NCBI RefSeq assembly: GCF_019249215.1
Contig: NZ_JAESDI010000003.1
Coordinates: 186,001 to 250,000 of the forward strand
DNA length: 64,000 bases
Origin: Alteromonas lipotrueae
GTDB taxonomy: Bacteria; Pseudomonadota; Gammaproteobacteria; Enterobacterales; Alteromonadaceae
Direction: 5' to 3'
Shown one piece after another: positions 28,010-39,524 of the stretch (position 1 is the stretch's first letter; each line of letters begins with the position of its first letter). The position numbers and the translations under genes were made by a program. A model generated the notes under the pieces. The model was not told the origin of the DNA and made no database searches. It saw only the letters and a list, made by a program, of their open reading frames with translations.

Positions 28010-28018
28010 TGGTATAAT
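28010..28018 (+). promoter_or_regulatory. Extended -10 promoter of tgt
   Basis: TGGTATAAT (28010-28018) is a perfect extended -10 element without a convincing -35, 59 bp before the tgt start. It suggests that tgt-yajC-secDF can be transcribed apart from queA. Confidence 0.5.
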
Positions 28019-28061
28019 CGCCCACAATTTCGTTTGACCCAGCGCCAGAGCGCGCACCTGA

Positions 28062-29189
<1,128 letters not shown>

Positions 29190-29213
29190 CAACGAAAATA
29201 ATTGGGGAATTTT

Positions 29214-29552
29214 ATGAGCCTATTTATCTCAAGCGCACACGCGCAAGCTTCTGGTGGCGCTGCACAAGGCGGTGGCATGGAAATGATCATCATGTTGGCC
29301 GTATTCGGTTTAATATTTTACTTCCTACTTTATCGCCCACAAGCGAAGCGTGTAAAAGAGCATAAAAACTTAGTTACCTCACTGGGTAAAGGCGACGAAG
29401 TGCTAACGCAAGGTGGCATTGTTGGTCGTATTACTAAAGTGTCTGACGACAAAGATTTCATTGAAATTTCTCTTAACGACACGAACAACATCGTTGTGCA
29501 GAAGTCGTCTGTAACAGCTGTGTTGCCAAAAGGCACGATGAAGTCGCTGTAA
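29214..29552 (+). CDS. yajC: Sec translocon accessory subunit YajC
   Basis: A 112-residue protein from ATG 29214 behind GGGGA. One TM helix (MIIMLAVFGLIFYFLLY) is followed by the family hallmark RPQAKRVKEHKNLVTSLGKGDEVLTQGGIVGRI. It associates with SecDF at the inner membrane. secD follows after 55 bp. Confidence 0.94.
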   Translation: MSLFISSAHAQASGGAAQGGGMEMIIMLAVFGLIFYFLLYRPQAKRVKEHKNLVTSLGKGDEVLTQGGIVGRITKVSDDKDFIEISLNDTNNIVVQKSSVTAVLPKGTMKSL

Positions 29553-29607
29553 TTGACAAACGCCGGGGCCGGGACCTTCCCGGTACTGGCACGAAAGGAA
29601 CTATCCA

Positions 29608-31455
29608 GTGCTAAATAAAAATTCAATCTGGAAAGTGCTAAGTACGCTTATCGTCATTGGACTATGCGCACTTTATGCACTTCCCAATATCTACGGTGAA
29701 GATCACGCAGTGCAGATTTCTGCAGGCCGTGACGCTGTCGTAACCGAGTCAATGATAGGCCAAGTTGAGTCTACGTTGGCGGCAAAAGGTATCACCCCTA
29801 AGCGCATCGAATTCGAAGATGAGCAAATTCTCGTTCGCATCTCAGATTCAGATACTCAATTAGTTGCCCGTGAAGCATTAGAAGATGCATTAGGTGACGA
29901 TTACTTTGTGGCAATGAACCTTGCACCTGATACGCCAGAATGGCTTGAAGGGTTAGGTGGCACGCCAATGAAACTTGGTTTGGACTTACGCGGCGGCGTC
30001 CATTTCTTAATGGAAGTGGATATGACCGAAGTCATCACTAAGTCATTAGAAGATGCTGAAAGTGGATTTCGTACCTCTTTGCGTGAAGAAGGCATTCGCT
30101 ATCGTGGTGTTACACAGAAAGAAGACTACGTAGAAATTACGTTCCGTGATGAAGAAACGCTTGATAAAGCAGAGTTTTTCTTACGTAACCAAAATCGCGA
30201 CCTTACGCTAAACCAAACTGACGACCTAGTACTTCGAGCGGTTTTCTCTGAAGCTAAACTTCAAGAGATTCGCGAGAACGCGGTTAAGCAAAATATTACC
30301 ATTATTCGTAACCGTGTTAACCAATTAGGTGTTGCTGAGCCTTTGGTTCAAAAACAAGGTGCTGACCGTATTGTTGTGCAACTTCCTGGTATTCAAGATA
30401 CGGCCCGTGCTAAAGAAATTCTAAATGCTACCGCAACCTTAGAATTTAGAATGGTTGATCAGAAAAACGACGTGCGTGACGCTATTAGCGGTCGTGTACC
30501 AGCGGGTTCTCAAGTTATTGAAGACCAGCAAGGTATTCCTCAGTTGCTTGAAAAACGCATTATGCTTACCGGAAGTCATATCATTGATGCCAATAGTGGT
30601 GTAGATGAATACGGTTTGCCTAACGTTAATATTTCTCTTGATTCAGAGGGCGGCAATAAAATGTCTCGCTCGACCCGTGGCAACATTGGCAAACCAATGG
30701 CTACGGTATTTATTGAATACAAGTCGAACGGCGAGCGTAATAAAGACGACAAGCTAATCTTCGAAAAGCACGAACAGGTTATTTCCGTAGCCACTATTCG
30801 TGCACAGTTAGGCAGTAAGTTTCAAATTACTGGCCTTGATTCTCCAAAAGAAGCCCGTGATTTAGCCTTGTTACTTCGCGCTGGTGCATTGATTGCGCCT
30901 ATTCAAATTGTTGAAGAGCGCACGGTAGGGCCAAGCTTAGGTAAAGAGAATATCGAGCTTGGAACGCAAGCTATTGTGTACGGTTTATTAGCGGTACTTG
31001 TGTTTATGCTCATTTACTACAAAGCCTTTGGTATTGTGGCAAACATTGCACTTATCACCAACTTGGTGATGATTGTGGGTATTATGTCTATGATCCCTGG
31101 TGCGACGCTAACCTTACCGGGTATGGCGGGTATTGTTCTTACCGTTGGTATGGCGGTAGATGCTAACGTACTTATATTCGAGCGTATTCGCGAAGAGATA
31201 CGTGATGGAAGAAGCCCTCAACAGGCCATTCATCATGGCTATGACAGCGCGTTCTCTACCATTTTAGATGCTAACATCACAACGTTCATTGCGGGTCTTA
31301 TTCTGTTCGCTGTAGGAACCGGTCCAATTAAAGGCTTCTCTATTACGCTAATGATTGGTATTGCTACCTCTATGTTTACTGCCATTTTACTAACACGCGT
31401 TATCGTTAACGCTGTGTGGGGCGGTCGACGTAATGTACAGAAATTAGCGATATAG
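29608..31455 (+). CDS. secD: Protein translocase subunit SecD
   Basis: A 615-residue RND-type membrane protein starting at GTG 29608 behind AAAGGA. The first TM helix ([21 protein letters not shown]) is followed by the large periplasmic P1 domain ([16 protein letters not shown]) and five C-terminal TM helices with [28 protein letters not shown]. With SecF it uses the proton gradient to pull preproteins out of SecYEG. secF follows after 9 bp. Confidence 0.96.
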   Translation: MLNKNSIWKVLSTLIVIGLCALYALPNIYGEDHAVQISAGRDAVVTESMIGQVESTLAAKGITPKRIEFEDEQILVRISDSDTQLVAREALEDALGDDYFVAMNLAPDTPEWLEGLGGTPMKLGLDLRGGVHFLMEVDMTEVITKSLEDAESGFRTSLREEGIRYRGVTQKEDYVEITFRDEETLDKAEFFLRNQNRDLTLNQTDDLVLRAVFSEAKLQEIRENAVKQNITIIRNRVNQLGVAEPLVQKQGADRIVVQLPGIQDTARAKEILNATATLEFRMVDQKNDVRDAISGRVPAGSQVIEDQQGIPQLLEKRIMLTGSHIIDANSGVDEYGLPNVNISLDSEGGNKMSRSTRGNIGKPMATVFIEYKSNGERNKDDKLIFEKHEQVISVATIRAQLGSKFQITGLDSPKEARDLALLLRAGALIAPIQIVEERTVGPSLGKENIELGTQAIVYGLLAVLVFMLIYYKAFGIVANIALITNLVMIVGIMSMIPGATLTLPGMAGIVLTVGMAVDANVLIFERIREEIRDGRSPQQAIHHGYDSAFSTILDANITTFIAGLILFAVGTGPIKGFSITLMIGIATSMFTAILLTRVIVNAVWGGRRNVQKLAI

Positions 31456-31464
31456 GAGCAGGAC

Positions 31465-32406
31465 ATGCAATTATTAAAGTTATCTGAAACCATTAATTTC
31501 ATGCGTCTGCGTGTGCCAGCGATGGTGCTATCTACCATTCTTATTTTAGGCTCGTTCGTCTCTTTGGGCGTTAACAGTCTTAATTGGGGATTAGATTTCA
31601 CTGGCGGAACGCTAATTGAAGTGGGTTACGAAGACGCGGCAAACCTAGAATCGATTCGTGCGTTACTTAACAACGCGGAATTCGAAGACGCTATTGTACA
31701 AAACTTTGGCAGCAGCCAAGAGGTGCTAATTCGTATTGCCCCTCGTGACGGTGTTAAAGCGGCCACCATTGGTGAGCAAGTATTAGCAGCGTTACGTGCC
31801 GACGGCACTACGGTTGATATGCGTCGTATTGAATTCGTAGGGCCAAATGTGGGTGAAGAGCTTACTGAGCAGGGTGGTTTGGCCATGCTAGTGGCGCTCA
31901 TCTGTATATTGGTTTACGTCGCCATGCGTTTTGAATGGCGTTTCGCGCTAGGTTCGGTATCGGCCCTTGCTCATGATGTTATTCTAACCTTGGGGTTATT
32001 TTCGACACTTCAAATTGAATTTGATCTAACGGTACTCGCAGCGGTATTAGCGGTAATTGGTTACTCGCTTAACGATACCATTGTTGTCTCTGATCGTATT
32101 CGAGAGAATTTCCGCAAGATTCGTAAGGGCGAGCCCATTGATATTATCAATATTTCGCTTACGCAAACCTTGAATCGTACAATCATTACATCACTCACCA
32201 CGGTATTAGTGTTGATTGCCTTGTTCTATAAAGGCGGCGCACTCATTCATGGTTTTGCTACTGCATTGTTGTTTGGTGTTGTTGTTGGTACGTATTCTTC
32301 CGTTTATATTGCAAGCTCAGTTGCACTAGCACTGGGTATTAGTAAAGAAGATTTGATGCCACCTCAGGTAGAAAAAGAAGGCGCTGATTTAGACCCAATG
32401 CCCTAA
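31465..32406 (+). CDS. secF: Protein translocase subunit SecF
   Basis: A 313-residue partner of SecD. The N-terminal TM helix leads to LNWGLDFTGGTLIEVGYE, the periplasmic domain, then helices with VLAVIGYSLNDTIVVSDRIREN, the conserved SecF signature. It ends the queA-secF block at a strong terminator. Confidence 0.96.
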   Translation: MQLLKLSETINFMRLRVPAMVLSTILILGSFVSLGVNSLNWGLDFTGGTLIEVGYEDAANLESIRALLNNAEFEDAIVQNFGSSQEVLIRIAPRDGVKAATIGEQVLAALRADGTTVDMRRIEFVGPNVGEELTEQGGLAMLVALICILVYVAMRFEWRFALGSVSALAHDVILTLGLFSTLQIEFDLTVLAAVLAVIGYSLNDTIVVSDRIRENFRKIRKGEPIDIINISLTQTLNRTIITSLTTVLVLIALFYKGGALIHGFATALLFGVVVGTYSSVYIASSVALALGISKEDLMPPQVEKEGADLDPMP

Positions 32407-32433
32407 TTTTTGACGCTAGGTTCACAAGATACA

Positions 32434-32466
32434 AAAAGCTAGTCAGCAATTGACTAGCTTTTTTTT
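32434..32466 (+). terminator. Rho-independent terminator after secF
   Basis: The stem AAAAGCTAGTCA/TGACTAGCTTTT with a GCAAT loop is followed by a T run to 32466, 27 bp after the secF stop. The A-rich left arm lets it also work for the convergent LytTR gene. Confidence 0.9.
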
Positions 32467-32475
32467 GCTTTCAAT

Positions 32476-33387
32476 TTACGCTGCAGGAGTTAGGCGGGCT
32501 TTTAAGGCGTCTTTGTAACGCCTAGAGACGGGAACTTCAGTGCCATTTAACAATGTTAAAGTGCCATCTCCGCTGTCTTCAAATCGTATGTTGTCTATAA
32601 GTGTGCTTTGCACCACATAGGAACGATGTACACGAATAAAGCCTTTTTCACTAGCGTGTTCACAGAAATGTTTCATGGTATACCGTAATGGAAAGGTCGA
32701 CTTCACCGTGTGCAGATTAATATAATTGCCTGACGCTTCTACCCAATAGACGTCACTAAGTTTTACTAAAAATTCTCTGTTTAGCTTCTTTACCAACAAA
32801 TTGTCAGGCATGCCCGAGGTGGGGGTATCCCCTCTAGCGCCACTCACTTCCCCAGGCGCATCATGCTCCCGAATGACAGAAGCCTCTCCTATAAGCCTTC
32901 TATAACTGAACATCATGATGTAATAAAAGGTGATAAGAGTGATATAACCCCATAAATCCTTACGGTATTCATAGAAAAATTCGCTGGCTATAGGCCCGAA
33001 ATTATATTCTTTGTCCGATAGTAAATAGCACAGCTCTCTAAAGGCCACCATCAAAGTGACATGTGCAATTGAAAAAAGGCTCGCAAACGCAAAATGCCAA
33101 AGTAGCCATGTTCTAAACCCAAATGCGTAAGTATCAAGTTTGCGGATGAAATAAATAAGGGGGACGACTAATAATGCAGTGGCTAATGCGCTGCTATATT
33201 CCCACAGATAAGGCTCCCACAACGAAGTGCTGTTATTTGAATCTCTCGAGAGCTCTGTCCAATCTGATGCAGCATTAATCGAGTTATTCAAAAATAGATA
33301 AATCACCAGCAGTACAAAGGCTGCCCATTTATGATATCGCTCTGTATCGCGAAAAAACTGACTGAGTTTTTCGTCACTGCTACCCAC
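32476..33387 (-). CDS. Membrane-bound LytTR-family transcriptional regulator
   Basis: A 303-residue protein. The N-terminal 170 residues hold about four TM helices (WAAFVLLVIYLFLNN, SALATALLVVPLIYFI, WLLWHFAFASLFSIAHVTLM, YITLITFYYIMMF). The C-terminal 100 residues form a LytTR DNA-binding domain (LSDVYWVEASGNYINLHT, RYTMKHFCEH, FIRVHRSYVV, PVSRRYKDALKARL). It starts at GTG 33387 behind GGGGTGAG. A regulator anchored in the membrane that diverges from an acyltransferase gene is a plausible sensor/regulator pair. There is no receiver domain. Confidence 0.88.
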   Translation of the reverse strand: MGSSDEKLSQFFRDTERYHKWAAFVLLVIYLFLNNSINAASDWTELSRDSNNSTSLWEPYLWEYSSALATALLVVPLIYFIRKLDTYAFGFRTWLLWHFAFASLFSIAHVTLMVAFRELCYLLSDKEYNFGPIASEFFYEYRKDLWGYITLITFYYIMMFSYRRLIGEASVIREHDAPGEVSGARGDTPTSGMPDNLLVKKLNREFLVKLSDVYWVEASGNYINLHTVKSTFPLRYTMKHFCEHASEKGFIRVHRSYVVQSTLIDNIRFEDSGDGTLTLLNGTEVPVSRRYKDALKARLTPAA

Positions 33388-33494
33388 CGCTCACCCCCAA
33401 TTACTCATTCTCTCGTCACTCTACGCTAGTGTAAGTAAGAAAATCTACGTTATATCAAACCCTATTACTACATTATTGAATAGGACAGACAGTA

Positions 33495-34781
33495 ATGACA
33501 CAAGCAATAAGTCGCAACGAATCAACCCGGTTTCATGAACTCGATGCACTAAGAGTTATCGCGTTTGGTGTGTTAATTCTCTATCACATTGGAATGTACT
33601 ACGTTTTGGAATGGGGGTGGCATATCAAAAGTGAACAGCCTCAAGCGTGGCTGCAAGACGTGATGATTTTAACTAATCAGTGGCGAATGTCGCTGTTATT
33701 TCTAATTTCTTCGATGGTACTGACGGTATTGTTGACGCGCGTAGAGCCTAAACCGCTTCTATTCCTAAAACGGGCAGGGGAGTTGATAATTCAGCGAACC
33801 CAACGTTTAATGATTCCGTTATTATTTGGCATGTTTGTGATAGTTGCCCCACAAGTTTATATTGAATGGACGGTTAATGGGGTGATAGACACCACTTTTA
33901 CGCAGTTTTATTTAGAATACATTAACCCTAATACACAGTGGCTTGCCGAGCGCCATTCTGACATTGGCTTACTCACGTGGAATCACCTTTGGTTTCTCCC
34001 TTACTTGTGGGTGTATTCGTTATTGTTAATTTTGCTGTTTCCGATAATGGCTCAGTTGGCAAAACTCCAGATTGGAATAATAAGCTTTTCTTTTGCATCC
34101 TCTACAGCAATGGTCGCAATATGGCTAATGCTGCGAAATGCGTACCCCACTACACACGATTTGCTAAATGACTGGTACAGCCATGCTAAATACTTCCTTG
34201 TTATGGTGGTAGGTGCCGTTATCATTTTGCAGCCCAAGCTATGGGAAGCACTAGAGCGTGCTCGTTATGTAAGCGCGGTGGTGGCGTTGTGCATGTATTC
34301 ACTTATTATCGCAGATAGGCATGACATGTTTGGGCCTGTTGGCGATTGGATGACTGAGTTCTGGTGGTTCAGAGTGATGGTAGGCTACATTGTAGTGCTG
34401 AATCATTGGGCTTGGTTGGCGGCAATACTAGGCTTTGGTAAGCGTTACTTAAATAAACCCATGGACTGGGTTAAATACCTTAATAGCGGTGTGCTTCCTT
34501 ACTACATGATGCACCAAACACTGATTGTGGTGGCCGCGTATAGCCTTCATTCAATAGGCTTTCCAGTAGGCATTCAGTTTGTGCTCATTTTACTCTTTAC
34601 GTTAGTTGGTTGTGCGCTAACTTATGAACTTGCCAAAAGAAACATGGTTACACGAGTACTATTTGGGTTGAAGGCTAGGTCGCAACGACCTAACCAAGAC
34701 ATTGATACAACCATTACGCTCTCTTCTGCATCGGCTTATTCAAAGACAGGGTCTAAGCCGCCTACAAAAGCCAGCTTATAA
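33495..34781 (+). CDS. Acyltransferase-3 family membrane protein (OpgC-like)
   Basis: A 428-residue protein with about ten TM helices. The acyltransferase-3 opening RFHELDALRVIAFGVLILYHIGMYY carries the conserved His31, and the C-terminal helices include SGVLPYYMMHQTLIVVAAY. Overall it resembles OpgC/MdoC-type glucan succinyltransferases and other O-acyltransferases of surface glycans. It diverges from the LytTR regulator over 107 bp. The acceptor is unknown. Confidence 0.85.
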   Translation: MTQAISRNESTRFHELDALRVIAFGVLILYHIGMYYVLEWGWHIKSEQPQAWLQDVMILTNQWRMSLLFLISSMVLTVLLTRVEPKPLLFLKRAGELIIQRTQRLMIPLLFGMFVIVAPQVYIEWTVNGVIDTTFTQFYLEYINPNTQWLAERHSDIGLLTWNHLWFLPYLWVYSLLLILLFPIMAQLAKLQIGIISFSFASSTAMVAIWLMLRNAYPTTHDLLNDWYSHAKYFLVMVVGAVIILQPKLWEALERARYVSAVVALCMYSLIIADRHDMFGPVGDWMTEFWWFRVMVGYIVVLNHWAWLAAILGFGKRYLNKPMDWVKYLNSGVLPYYMMHQTLIVVAAYSLHSIGFPVGIQFVLILLFTLVGCALTYELAKRNMVTRVLFGLKARSQRPNQDIDTTITLSSASAYSKTGSKPPTKASL

Positions 34782-34790
34782 ACAGGCACA

Positions 34791-34821
34791 AAAAAAGCGG
34801 TGTATGAACACCGCTTTTTTT
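34791..34821 (+). terminator. Bidirectional rho-independent terminator
   Basis: A perfect 13-bp stem AAAAAAGCGGTGT/ACACCGCTTTTTT with an ATGA loop (34791-34820) lies between the convergent acyltransferase and suhB genes and can serve both. Confidence 0.92.
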
Positions 34822-34871
34822 CATTTTATATAAGACGCTAATTCAATGAGCTGCCTTCTAAAATGCAAAGG

Positions 34872-35648
34872 CTATTTTAAATGCTTAACTAAGCCTTGAA
34901 CTACCTTGGCGCTACCAGCAACAATTTCACCGCTATAAAGTGGATCGTTACCGCCTTTAAAGTCGGTGACTAGGCCACCAGCTTCACGAACAATAAGTTC
35001 GCCTGCTGCGATATCCCACGTTTTAATACCACGTTCCCAGTAGCCATCATGACGGCCAGCAGCAACGTAGGCTAAATCTAACGCTGCACTACCTGCACGG
35101 CGAATGTCGCCACACTCATGGAAAATTTTGTTTAGGCTTAGCGCATACTCGCCAAACTTAGCTTTGTTTTTGAACGGCATGCCAGTAGCGAGAATAGTCT
35201 CATTTAAATCACGAGGCTTAGACGCACGAATACGGTAACCATTTAGCTGAGCGCCTTGTCCACGGCTAGCTGTGAATAACTCGCTTCGAATAGGATCGAA
35301 TACAACAGCTTGGTCTAGACGACCTTTGTGAAGTAATGCAATAGATACGGCAAAATGAGGAATGCCTTTAATGAAATTGGTGGTGCCATCTAATGGGTCA
35401 ATAATCCACTGAAAATCAGTATCTGCGCCGGCGGTTTCGCCAGACTCTTCGCCCATAAAGCAGTGATTTGGGAATGATTGCTGAATTTTAGCAATAATAG
35501 CTTGTTCAGCATCTTTATCGATTTGCGTAACGAAATCGTTAGCGCCTTTTGATTCAGTTGCTACTTCGTTGTGTTTTTCGAAACCACGAACAATAATTGT
35601 GCCAGCCGCACGCGCTGCGCGCACCGCAATATTCAGCATAGGATGCAT
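34872..35648 (-). CDS. suhB: Inositol-1-monophosphatase SuhB
   Basis: A 258-residue protein with the MHPMLNIAVRAARAAG opening of SuhB. Metal-binding motifs of the inositol monophosphatase family are present: GEESGE at about 66-71, WIIDPLDGTTNF at 81-92, and WDIAAGELIVREAGG near the C-terminus. SuhB is a Mg-dependent phosphatase that also joins ribosomal RNA antitermination complexes in E. coli. It diverges from trmJ, the usual gammaproteobacterial arrangement. Confidence 0.95.
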   Translation of the reverse strand: MHPMLNIAVRAARAAGTIIVRGFEKHNEVATESKGANDFVTQIDKDAEQAIIAKIQQSFPNHCFMGEESGETAGADTDFQWIIDPLDGTTNFIKGIPHFAVSIALLHKGRLDQAVVFDPIRSELFTASRGQGAQLNGYRIRASKPRDLNETILATGMPFKNKAKFGEYALSLNKIFHECGDIRRAGSAALDLAYVAAGRHDGYWERGIKTWDIAAGELIVREAGGLVTDFKGGNDPLYSGEIVAGSAKVVQGLVKHLK

Positions 35649-35923
35649 AGATAAACCACCAATTGTAAAAGACCAAAGAACAGACCTTGACCATAGGTTA
35701 GCCCAACATGCGTTTTACGCAAGTGACCCACAAGGTAAGGTGTTCAAAACGCGCGCATCTTAACCAGAATGGTCGTGTGATGCAAATGAAATGTGGGTAG
35801 GTCGCACAACTACGGATGATGCCGACTGGTTTGAGGCATCAATGTAGGCCTTCAGATAGCCATCTATACCGCCATTGTGCTACTATTCGCTCAATATTGA
35901 CGAGGCTACAGGTAATAAAAAGC

Positions 35924-36685
35924 ATGCTCGAGAACATCCGTATTATTTTGGTGAGTACATCACACACTGGCAACATTGGCTCTACAGCGAGAGCAATGAA
36001 AACCATGGGCTTGAGTAGCCTTTATTTAGTTAATCCTGTTCATGAGCCTGATGGCCAAGCAAGTGCTTTGGCAGCAGGCGCTGGAGACGTCCTCGCCAAT
36101 GCTAAAATAGTGAGTACATTAGAAGAAGCCGTGTCTGATTGTGGTTTGGTGGTAGGTACCTCGGCCCGTTCTAGAACCCATTCATGGCCTATGCTTGGGC
36201 CTCGTGAATGCGGCGAAAAACTAGTACAGGAAGTCAGTAATTTCCCCGTAGCACTGGTATTTGGTCGTGAAAATAGTGGATTAAGCAACGAAGAGTTGCA
36301 GCAGTGTCACTTCCATATGTGTATTCCAGCAAATCCTGAATATAGCTCGCTTAACTTAGCCGCCGCGGTACAAACCTTATGTTATGAAATTCGTATGGCC
36401 TATCTTAATCGCGAAACTTACCCCAGCGTTGAAGAAGAGTACCCACTAAACGAAGATTTAGAGCGTTTCTATACCCATCTGGAAACGACTTTGGAAAGCA
36501 CCTCTTTCATTCGTAAAAGCCATCCTGGCGTGGTGATGACTAAACTTCGACGTTTGTTTAATCGCGCTCGTCCTGAGTCTCAAGAACTGAACATACTACG
36601 TGGTATATTGGCGTCTATCGATAAATCGGTGAAAGCGCCTGAACCTGAGCCTGAAATTGATAACGATAATGAATCACCTAACTAG
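35924..36685 (+). CDS. trmJ: tRNA (cytidine/uridine-2'-O-)-methyltransferase TrmJ
   Basis: A 253-residue protein from ATG 35924 ([29 protein letters not shown], the family start); the open frame continues upstream to 35816 but that part is unlike the family. SPOUT methyltransferase motifs: [29 protein letters not shown], and the knot segment [17 protein letters not shown]. It methylates the 2'-OH of position 32 in tRNA. cysE follows after 11 bp and then iscR, so the order is suhB / trmJ-cysE-iscR. Confidence 0.94.
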   Translation: MLENIRIILVSTSHTGNIGSTARAMKTMGLSSLYLVNPVHEPDGQASALAAGAGDVLANAKIVSTLEEAVSDCGLVVGTSARSRTHSWPMLGPRECGEKLVQEVSNFPVALVFGRENSGLSNEELQQCHFHMCIPANPEYSSLNLAAAVQTLCYEIRMAYLNRETYPSVEEEYPLNEDLERFYTHLETTLESTSFIRKSHPGVVMTKLRRLFNRARPESQELNILRGILASIDKSVKAPEPEPEIDNDNESPN

Positions 36686-36696
36686 ACGAGGCACTC

Positions 36697-37521
36697 GTGT
36701 TCTCTAGAATTAAAGATGACATTCAAGGGGTATTTCATCGCGATCCTGCGGCACGAAATACCTTTGAGGTTTTAACCAACTATCCAGGTTTACATGCGGT
36801 GTGGCTGCATCGTGTTAGCCACAAATTGTGGAAAGCCAACTGGAAATGGTTGGCACGCAGTCTCTCCACATTCAACCGTTGGCTAACGGGGATTGAAATT
36901 CACCCAGGTGCTACGTTAGGTCGCCGAGTATTTATCGACCATGGCATGGGCGTAGTGATTGGTGAAACTGCAGAAGTGGGCGACGATGTTACTTTGTATC
37001 ACGGGGTAACATTAGGCGGTACAAGTTGGACGCCGGGGAAACGTCACCCTACCTTAGAAAAAGGCGCGGTAGTGGGCGCGGGTGCTAAAGTGCTTGGCCC
37101 TATTACCATAGGTGAAAATGCCAAAGTAGGTTCAAACTCTGTGGTGGTGAAAGATATACCTGCGGGGGCTACTGCAGTAGGGATTCCTGGGCGTATAATT
37201 ATCTCTAAGCAACAAAGTGATGCAGCGCAGGTTAACCCCAACCGCAATAAAATTGCCGAAAAATATGGGTTCGATGCTTATGCAGTTGCGCCTGATAATC
37301 CAGATCCTGTCGCTAATGCCATGGGAATTATGCTTGAGCATATGCATCAAATGGATACCAAGGTGGAAGAGATGTGTAAGGTTATTCAATCACTCGGCGG
37401 TGACGTGTGTACTGATAACTTGCATAACATATCAGCGCAAGATTTCGCCGATACGGGTATTGAGTTTGCAGATGAGAGTAAAGCTAAAGCTGGCCAAGAG
37501 GCGTTCGACCCTGCTATTTAG
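36697..37521 (+). CDS. cysE: Serine O-acetyltransferase
   Basis: A 274-residue serine acetyltransferase starting at GTG 36697 behind GACGAGG. The hexapeptide beta-helix carries the signature [46 protein letters not shown], ending [18 protein letters not shown]. It makes O-acetylserine from serine and acetyl-CoA for cysteine synthesis. After the core come about 90 extra residues, with an [28 protein letters not shown] helix. Its position just before the Fe-S operon links cysteine supply to sulfur mobilisation. Confidence 0.93.
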   Translation: MFSRIKDDIQGVFHRDPAARNTFEVLTNYPGLHAVWLHRVSHKLWKANWKWLARSLSTFNRWLTGIEIHPGATLGRRVFIDHGMGVVIGETAEVGDDVTLYHGVTLGGTSWTPGKRHPTLEKGAVVGAGAKVLGPITIGENAKVGSNSVVVKDIPAGATAVGIPGRIIISKQQSDAAQVNPNRNKIAEKYGFDAYAVAPDNPDPVANAMGIMLEHMHQMDTKVEEMCKVIQSLGGDVCTDNLHNISAQDFADTGIEFADESKAKAGQEAFDPAI

Positions 37522-37631
37522 CCGACGCTTGGGTAGCCGAAATGAAAAAGTAAGCGCGTAACTCACTGGTGTAAGTTACTAATTTTAAAGTTTATTTTTT
37601 GCGAAGCTAAAAGCGATTACCTCAATCAATA

Positions 37632-37656
37632 ATACTTGACTAAATTACTAGGTCTT
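37632..37656 (+). promoter_or_regulatory. IscR-type binding site 1, upstream of iscR
   Basis: This 25-bp element opens ATACTTGACTAAATTACTAG. It resembles the E. coli type 1 IscR site (TTGACTAAA..ACT core) and lies directly beside site 2. Part of the right half is degenerate (GTCTT). Confidence 0.6.
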
Positions 37657-37681
37657 ATACTTGACCAATTTAGTCAGGTAT
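37657..37681 (+). promoter_or_regulatory. IscR-type binding site 2 overlapping the iscR promoter
   Basis: The element opens ATACTTGACCAATTTAGTCA and ends GGTAT, so ATAC-TTGAC...GTCAG-GTAT is nearly symmetrical. Its TTGACC (37661-37666) would act as -35 with an extended -10 TGTGAAAAT (-10 hexamer 37684-37689) 17 bp on. Binding of [2Fe-2S]-IscR would block this promoter, giving autorepression as in E. coli. Confidence 0.7.
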
Positions 37682-37718
37682 GTGAAAATTCCTGCTATAT
37701 TAATAGCGGGAGGATTCT

Positions 37719-38204
37719 ATGAAATTAACATCTAAAGGGCGCTACGCAGTAACGGCAATGCTTGATGTAGCATTGCATTCGACACGCGGTCCTGTGCCTC
37801 TCGCTGATATCTCTGAACGCCAAGCTATTTCGCTATCTTATTTAGAGCAGCTTTTCTCTCGATTACGTAAAGATCAGCTAGTCGATAGTGTTCGCGGGCC
37901 AGGTGGTGGCTATTTACTAGGGCGCGATGCTGCCAATATATCAATTGGTGAAGTTATTCGTGCGGTAGATGAATCTGTAGATGCCACCCGTTGCCAAGGT
38001 CAAGCGGATTGTCAAAGTGGCGACCGTTGCCTAACTCATAGTTTATGGCAAGACTTGAGCGATCGGATAAGTTCCTTTTTGAACGATATTACCCTTGGCG
38101 AATTAATGGCCAAGCGCGACGTTCAAGAAGTGGCTGGGCGCCAAGATAAAAGCGCCTCCCTTCGTAATGTTGCCAACGATATCGAAGTTAGCTTTCAGTT
38201 ATAA
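37719..38204 (+). CDS. iscR: Fe-S cluster-binding regulator IscR
   Basis: A 161-residue Rrf2-family repressor. The winged helix ([45 protein letters not shown]) is followed by the cluster ligands Cys92, Cys98, Cys104 and His107 in [17 protein letters not shown], matching E. coli IscR positions. It senses Fe-S status and controls the downstream genes. RBS GGGAGG precedes ATG 37719. Two sites resembling IscR boxes lie directly upstream. Confidence 0.96.
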   Translation: MKLTSKGRYAVTAMLDVALHSTRGPVPLADISERQAISLSYLEQLFSRLRKDQLVDSVRGPGGGYLLGRDAANISIGEVIRAVDESVDATRCQGQADCQSGDRCLTHSLWQDLSDRISSFLNDITLGELMAKRDVQEVAGRQDKSASLRNVANDIEVSFQL

Positions 38205-38234
38205 CAACAGTTTTAGAGAATGTTTTAGTCGCTT

Positions 38235-39413
38235 ATGTCTCGTTCAACACCTATTTATTTAGATTACGCCGCTACCACGCCTGTCGACCCAAAGGTTGCA
38301 GAAAAAATGGTGCAGTGCCTGACTATGGATGGCAATTTTGGCAACCCAGCTTCCCGTTCGTATCGTTTTGGTTGGATGGCGGAAGAAGCGGTAGACGTCG
38401 CCCGCAATCAAATAAGTGATGCACTGAACTGCGACCCACGAGAAATTGTATTTACCTCGGGTGCGACAGAATCGAATAATTTAGCTATTAAAGGTGTAGC
38501 AGAAGGCTATGCGAATAACGGTAAACATATCATTACCGTTAATACCGAACACAAAGCTGTTTTAGATACGTGTGAATACCTTGAAAAGCAAGGTTTTAAA
38601 GTGACTTACCTAGATGTGGATACGTCAGGTCTTGTTTCACTTTCACAGCTTGAAGCAGCAATAACTACCGACACCATTTTAGTGTCAGTAATGCACGTAA
38701 ATAACGAATTAGGTGTTGTTCAAGATATTAGTGCTATTGGTGAGCTTTGCCGTGCTAAGAACATCCTGTTTCACGTCGATGCGGCGCAGAGCGTAGGTAA
38801 GCTTCCTATTGACTTGCAAGCATTGCCAGTCGACCTGTTATCTATTTCAGCGCATAAAATTTATGGTCCGAAAGGGATGGGGGCGTTATACGTTCGCCGT
38901 CGACCAAAAATCAACTTAGCGGCACAGATTCACGGTGGCGGTCACGAACGAGGAATGCGTTCAGGCACACTAGCAACCCACCAAATTGTAGGTATGGGGG
39001 AAGCGATACACCTTGCCTATCAGCAGTTAGAGAATGATACCGCCCTTATTAGCAAGTTGAAAACTGCGTTGTGGGAAGGGCTAAGCCAGTTAGATGATAT
39101 TCACCTTAATGGTCATGAAACTCAGCGTATAGCGAACATTTTAAATGTGAGTTTTGGTGGTGTGGATGGGGAAAGTATGATGATGGCGATGAATGATATT
39201 GCGGTATCTTCAGGTTCTGCCTGTACATCGGCAAGCTTAGAACCCTCATATGTATTACGCGCCATAGGAAGAAGTAGTGAACTGGCTCACGCTGGAATAC
39301 GTTTTAGTATAGGTAGGTTCACCACATTAGATGACATTACCTACGTCATCAATAAAGTCATCGATATTGTTACCCGTTTACGTGAGGCGACAGTATTGGC
39401 CGCAAGCCGATAG
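38235..39413 (+). CDS. iscS: Cysteine desulfurase, IscS family
   Basis: A 392-residue PLP enzyme. It opens [22 protein letters not shown] lysine Lys208 in [12 protein letters not shown] and the active-site Cys330 in [17 protein letters not shown] on the mobile loop are of IscS (group I) type. It takes sulfur from cysteine. It is about 12 residues shorter than E. coli IscS and lacks its C-terminal tail, which in E. coli contacts IscU; no iscU is present here. It is 30 bp after iscR and followed by sufB, not iscU. Confidence 0.93.
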   Translation: MSRSTPIYLDYAATTPVDPKVAEKMVQCLTMDGNFGNPASRSYRFGWMAEEAVDVARNQISDALNCDPREIVFTSGATESNNLAIKGVAEGYANNGKHIITVNTEHKAVLDTCEYLEKQGFKVTYLDVDTSGLVSLSQLEAAITTDTILVSVMHVNNELGVVQDISAIGELCRAKNILFHVDAAQSVGKLPIDLQALPVDLLSISAHKIYGPKGMGALYVRRRPKINLAAQIHGGGHERGMRSGTLATHQIVGMGEAIHLAYQQLENDTALISKLKTALWEGLSQLDDIHLNGHETQRIANILNVSFGGVDGESMMMAMNDIAVSSGSACTSASLEPSYVLRAIGRSSELAHAGIRFSIGRFTTLDDITYVINKVIDIVTRLREATVLAASR

Positions 39414-39484
39414 CGTCTTTTGTCGCACGGCATCGCAATTACCGATTGCTACGATATTTAATTTTTATTTAACAGGGCTATTGA

Positions 39485-39517
39485 ATATTTGAGTGAAATA
39501 CTCAGGTATTATATAAT
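39485..39517 (+). promoter_or_regulatory. Internal sufB promoter with overlapping IscR-type site
   Basis: TTGAGT (39489-39494), a 17-bp spacer and TATAAT (39512-39517) form a near-ideal promoter. A 25-bp IscR-like element (39485-39509, opening ATATTTGAGTGAAATACTCA and ending GGTAT) covers the -35 and most of the spacer. It matches the layout of site 2 before iscR. Confidence 0.68.
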
Positions 39518-39524
39518 ACGGCAC

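Noticed and set aside
37217..37561. 114-codon plus-strand frame overlapping the cysE 3' end
   Set aside because: Out-of-frame shadow of cysE with no family resemblance.
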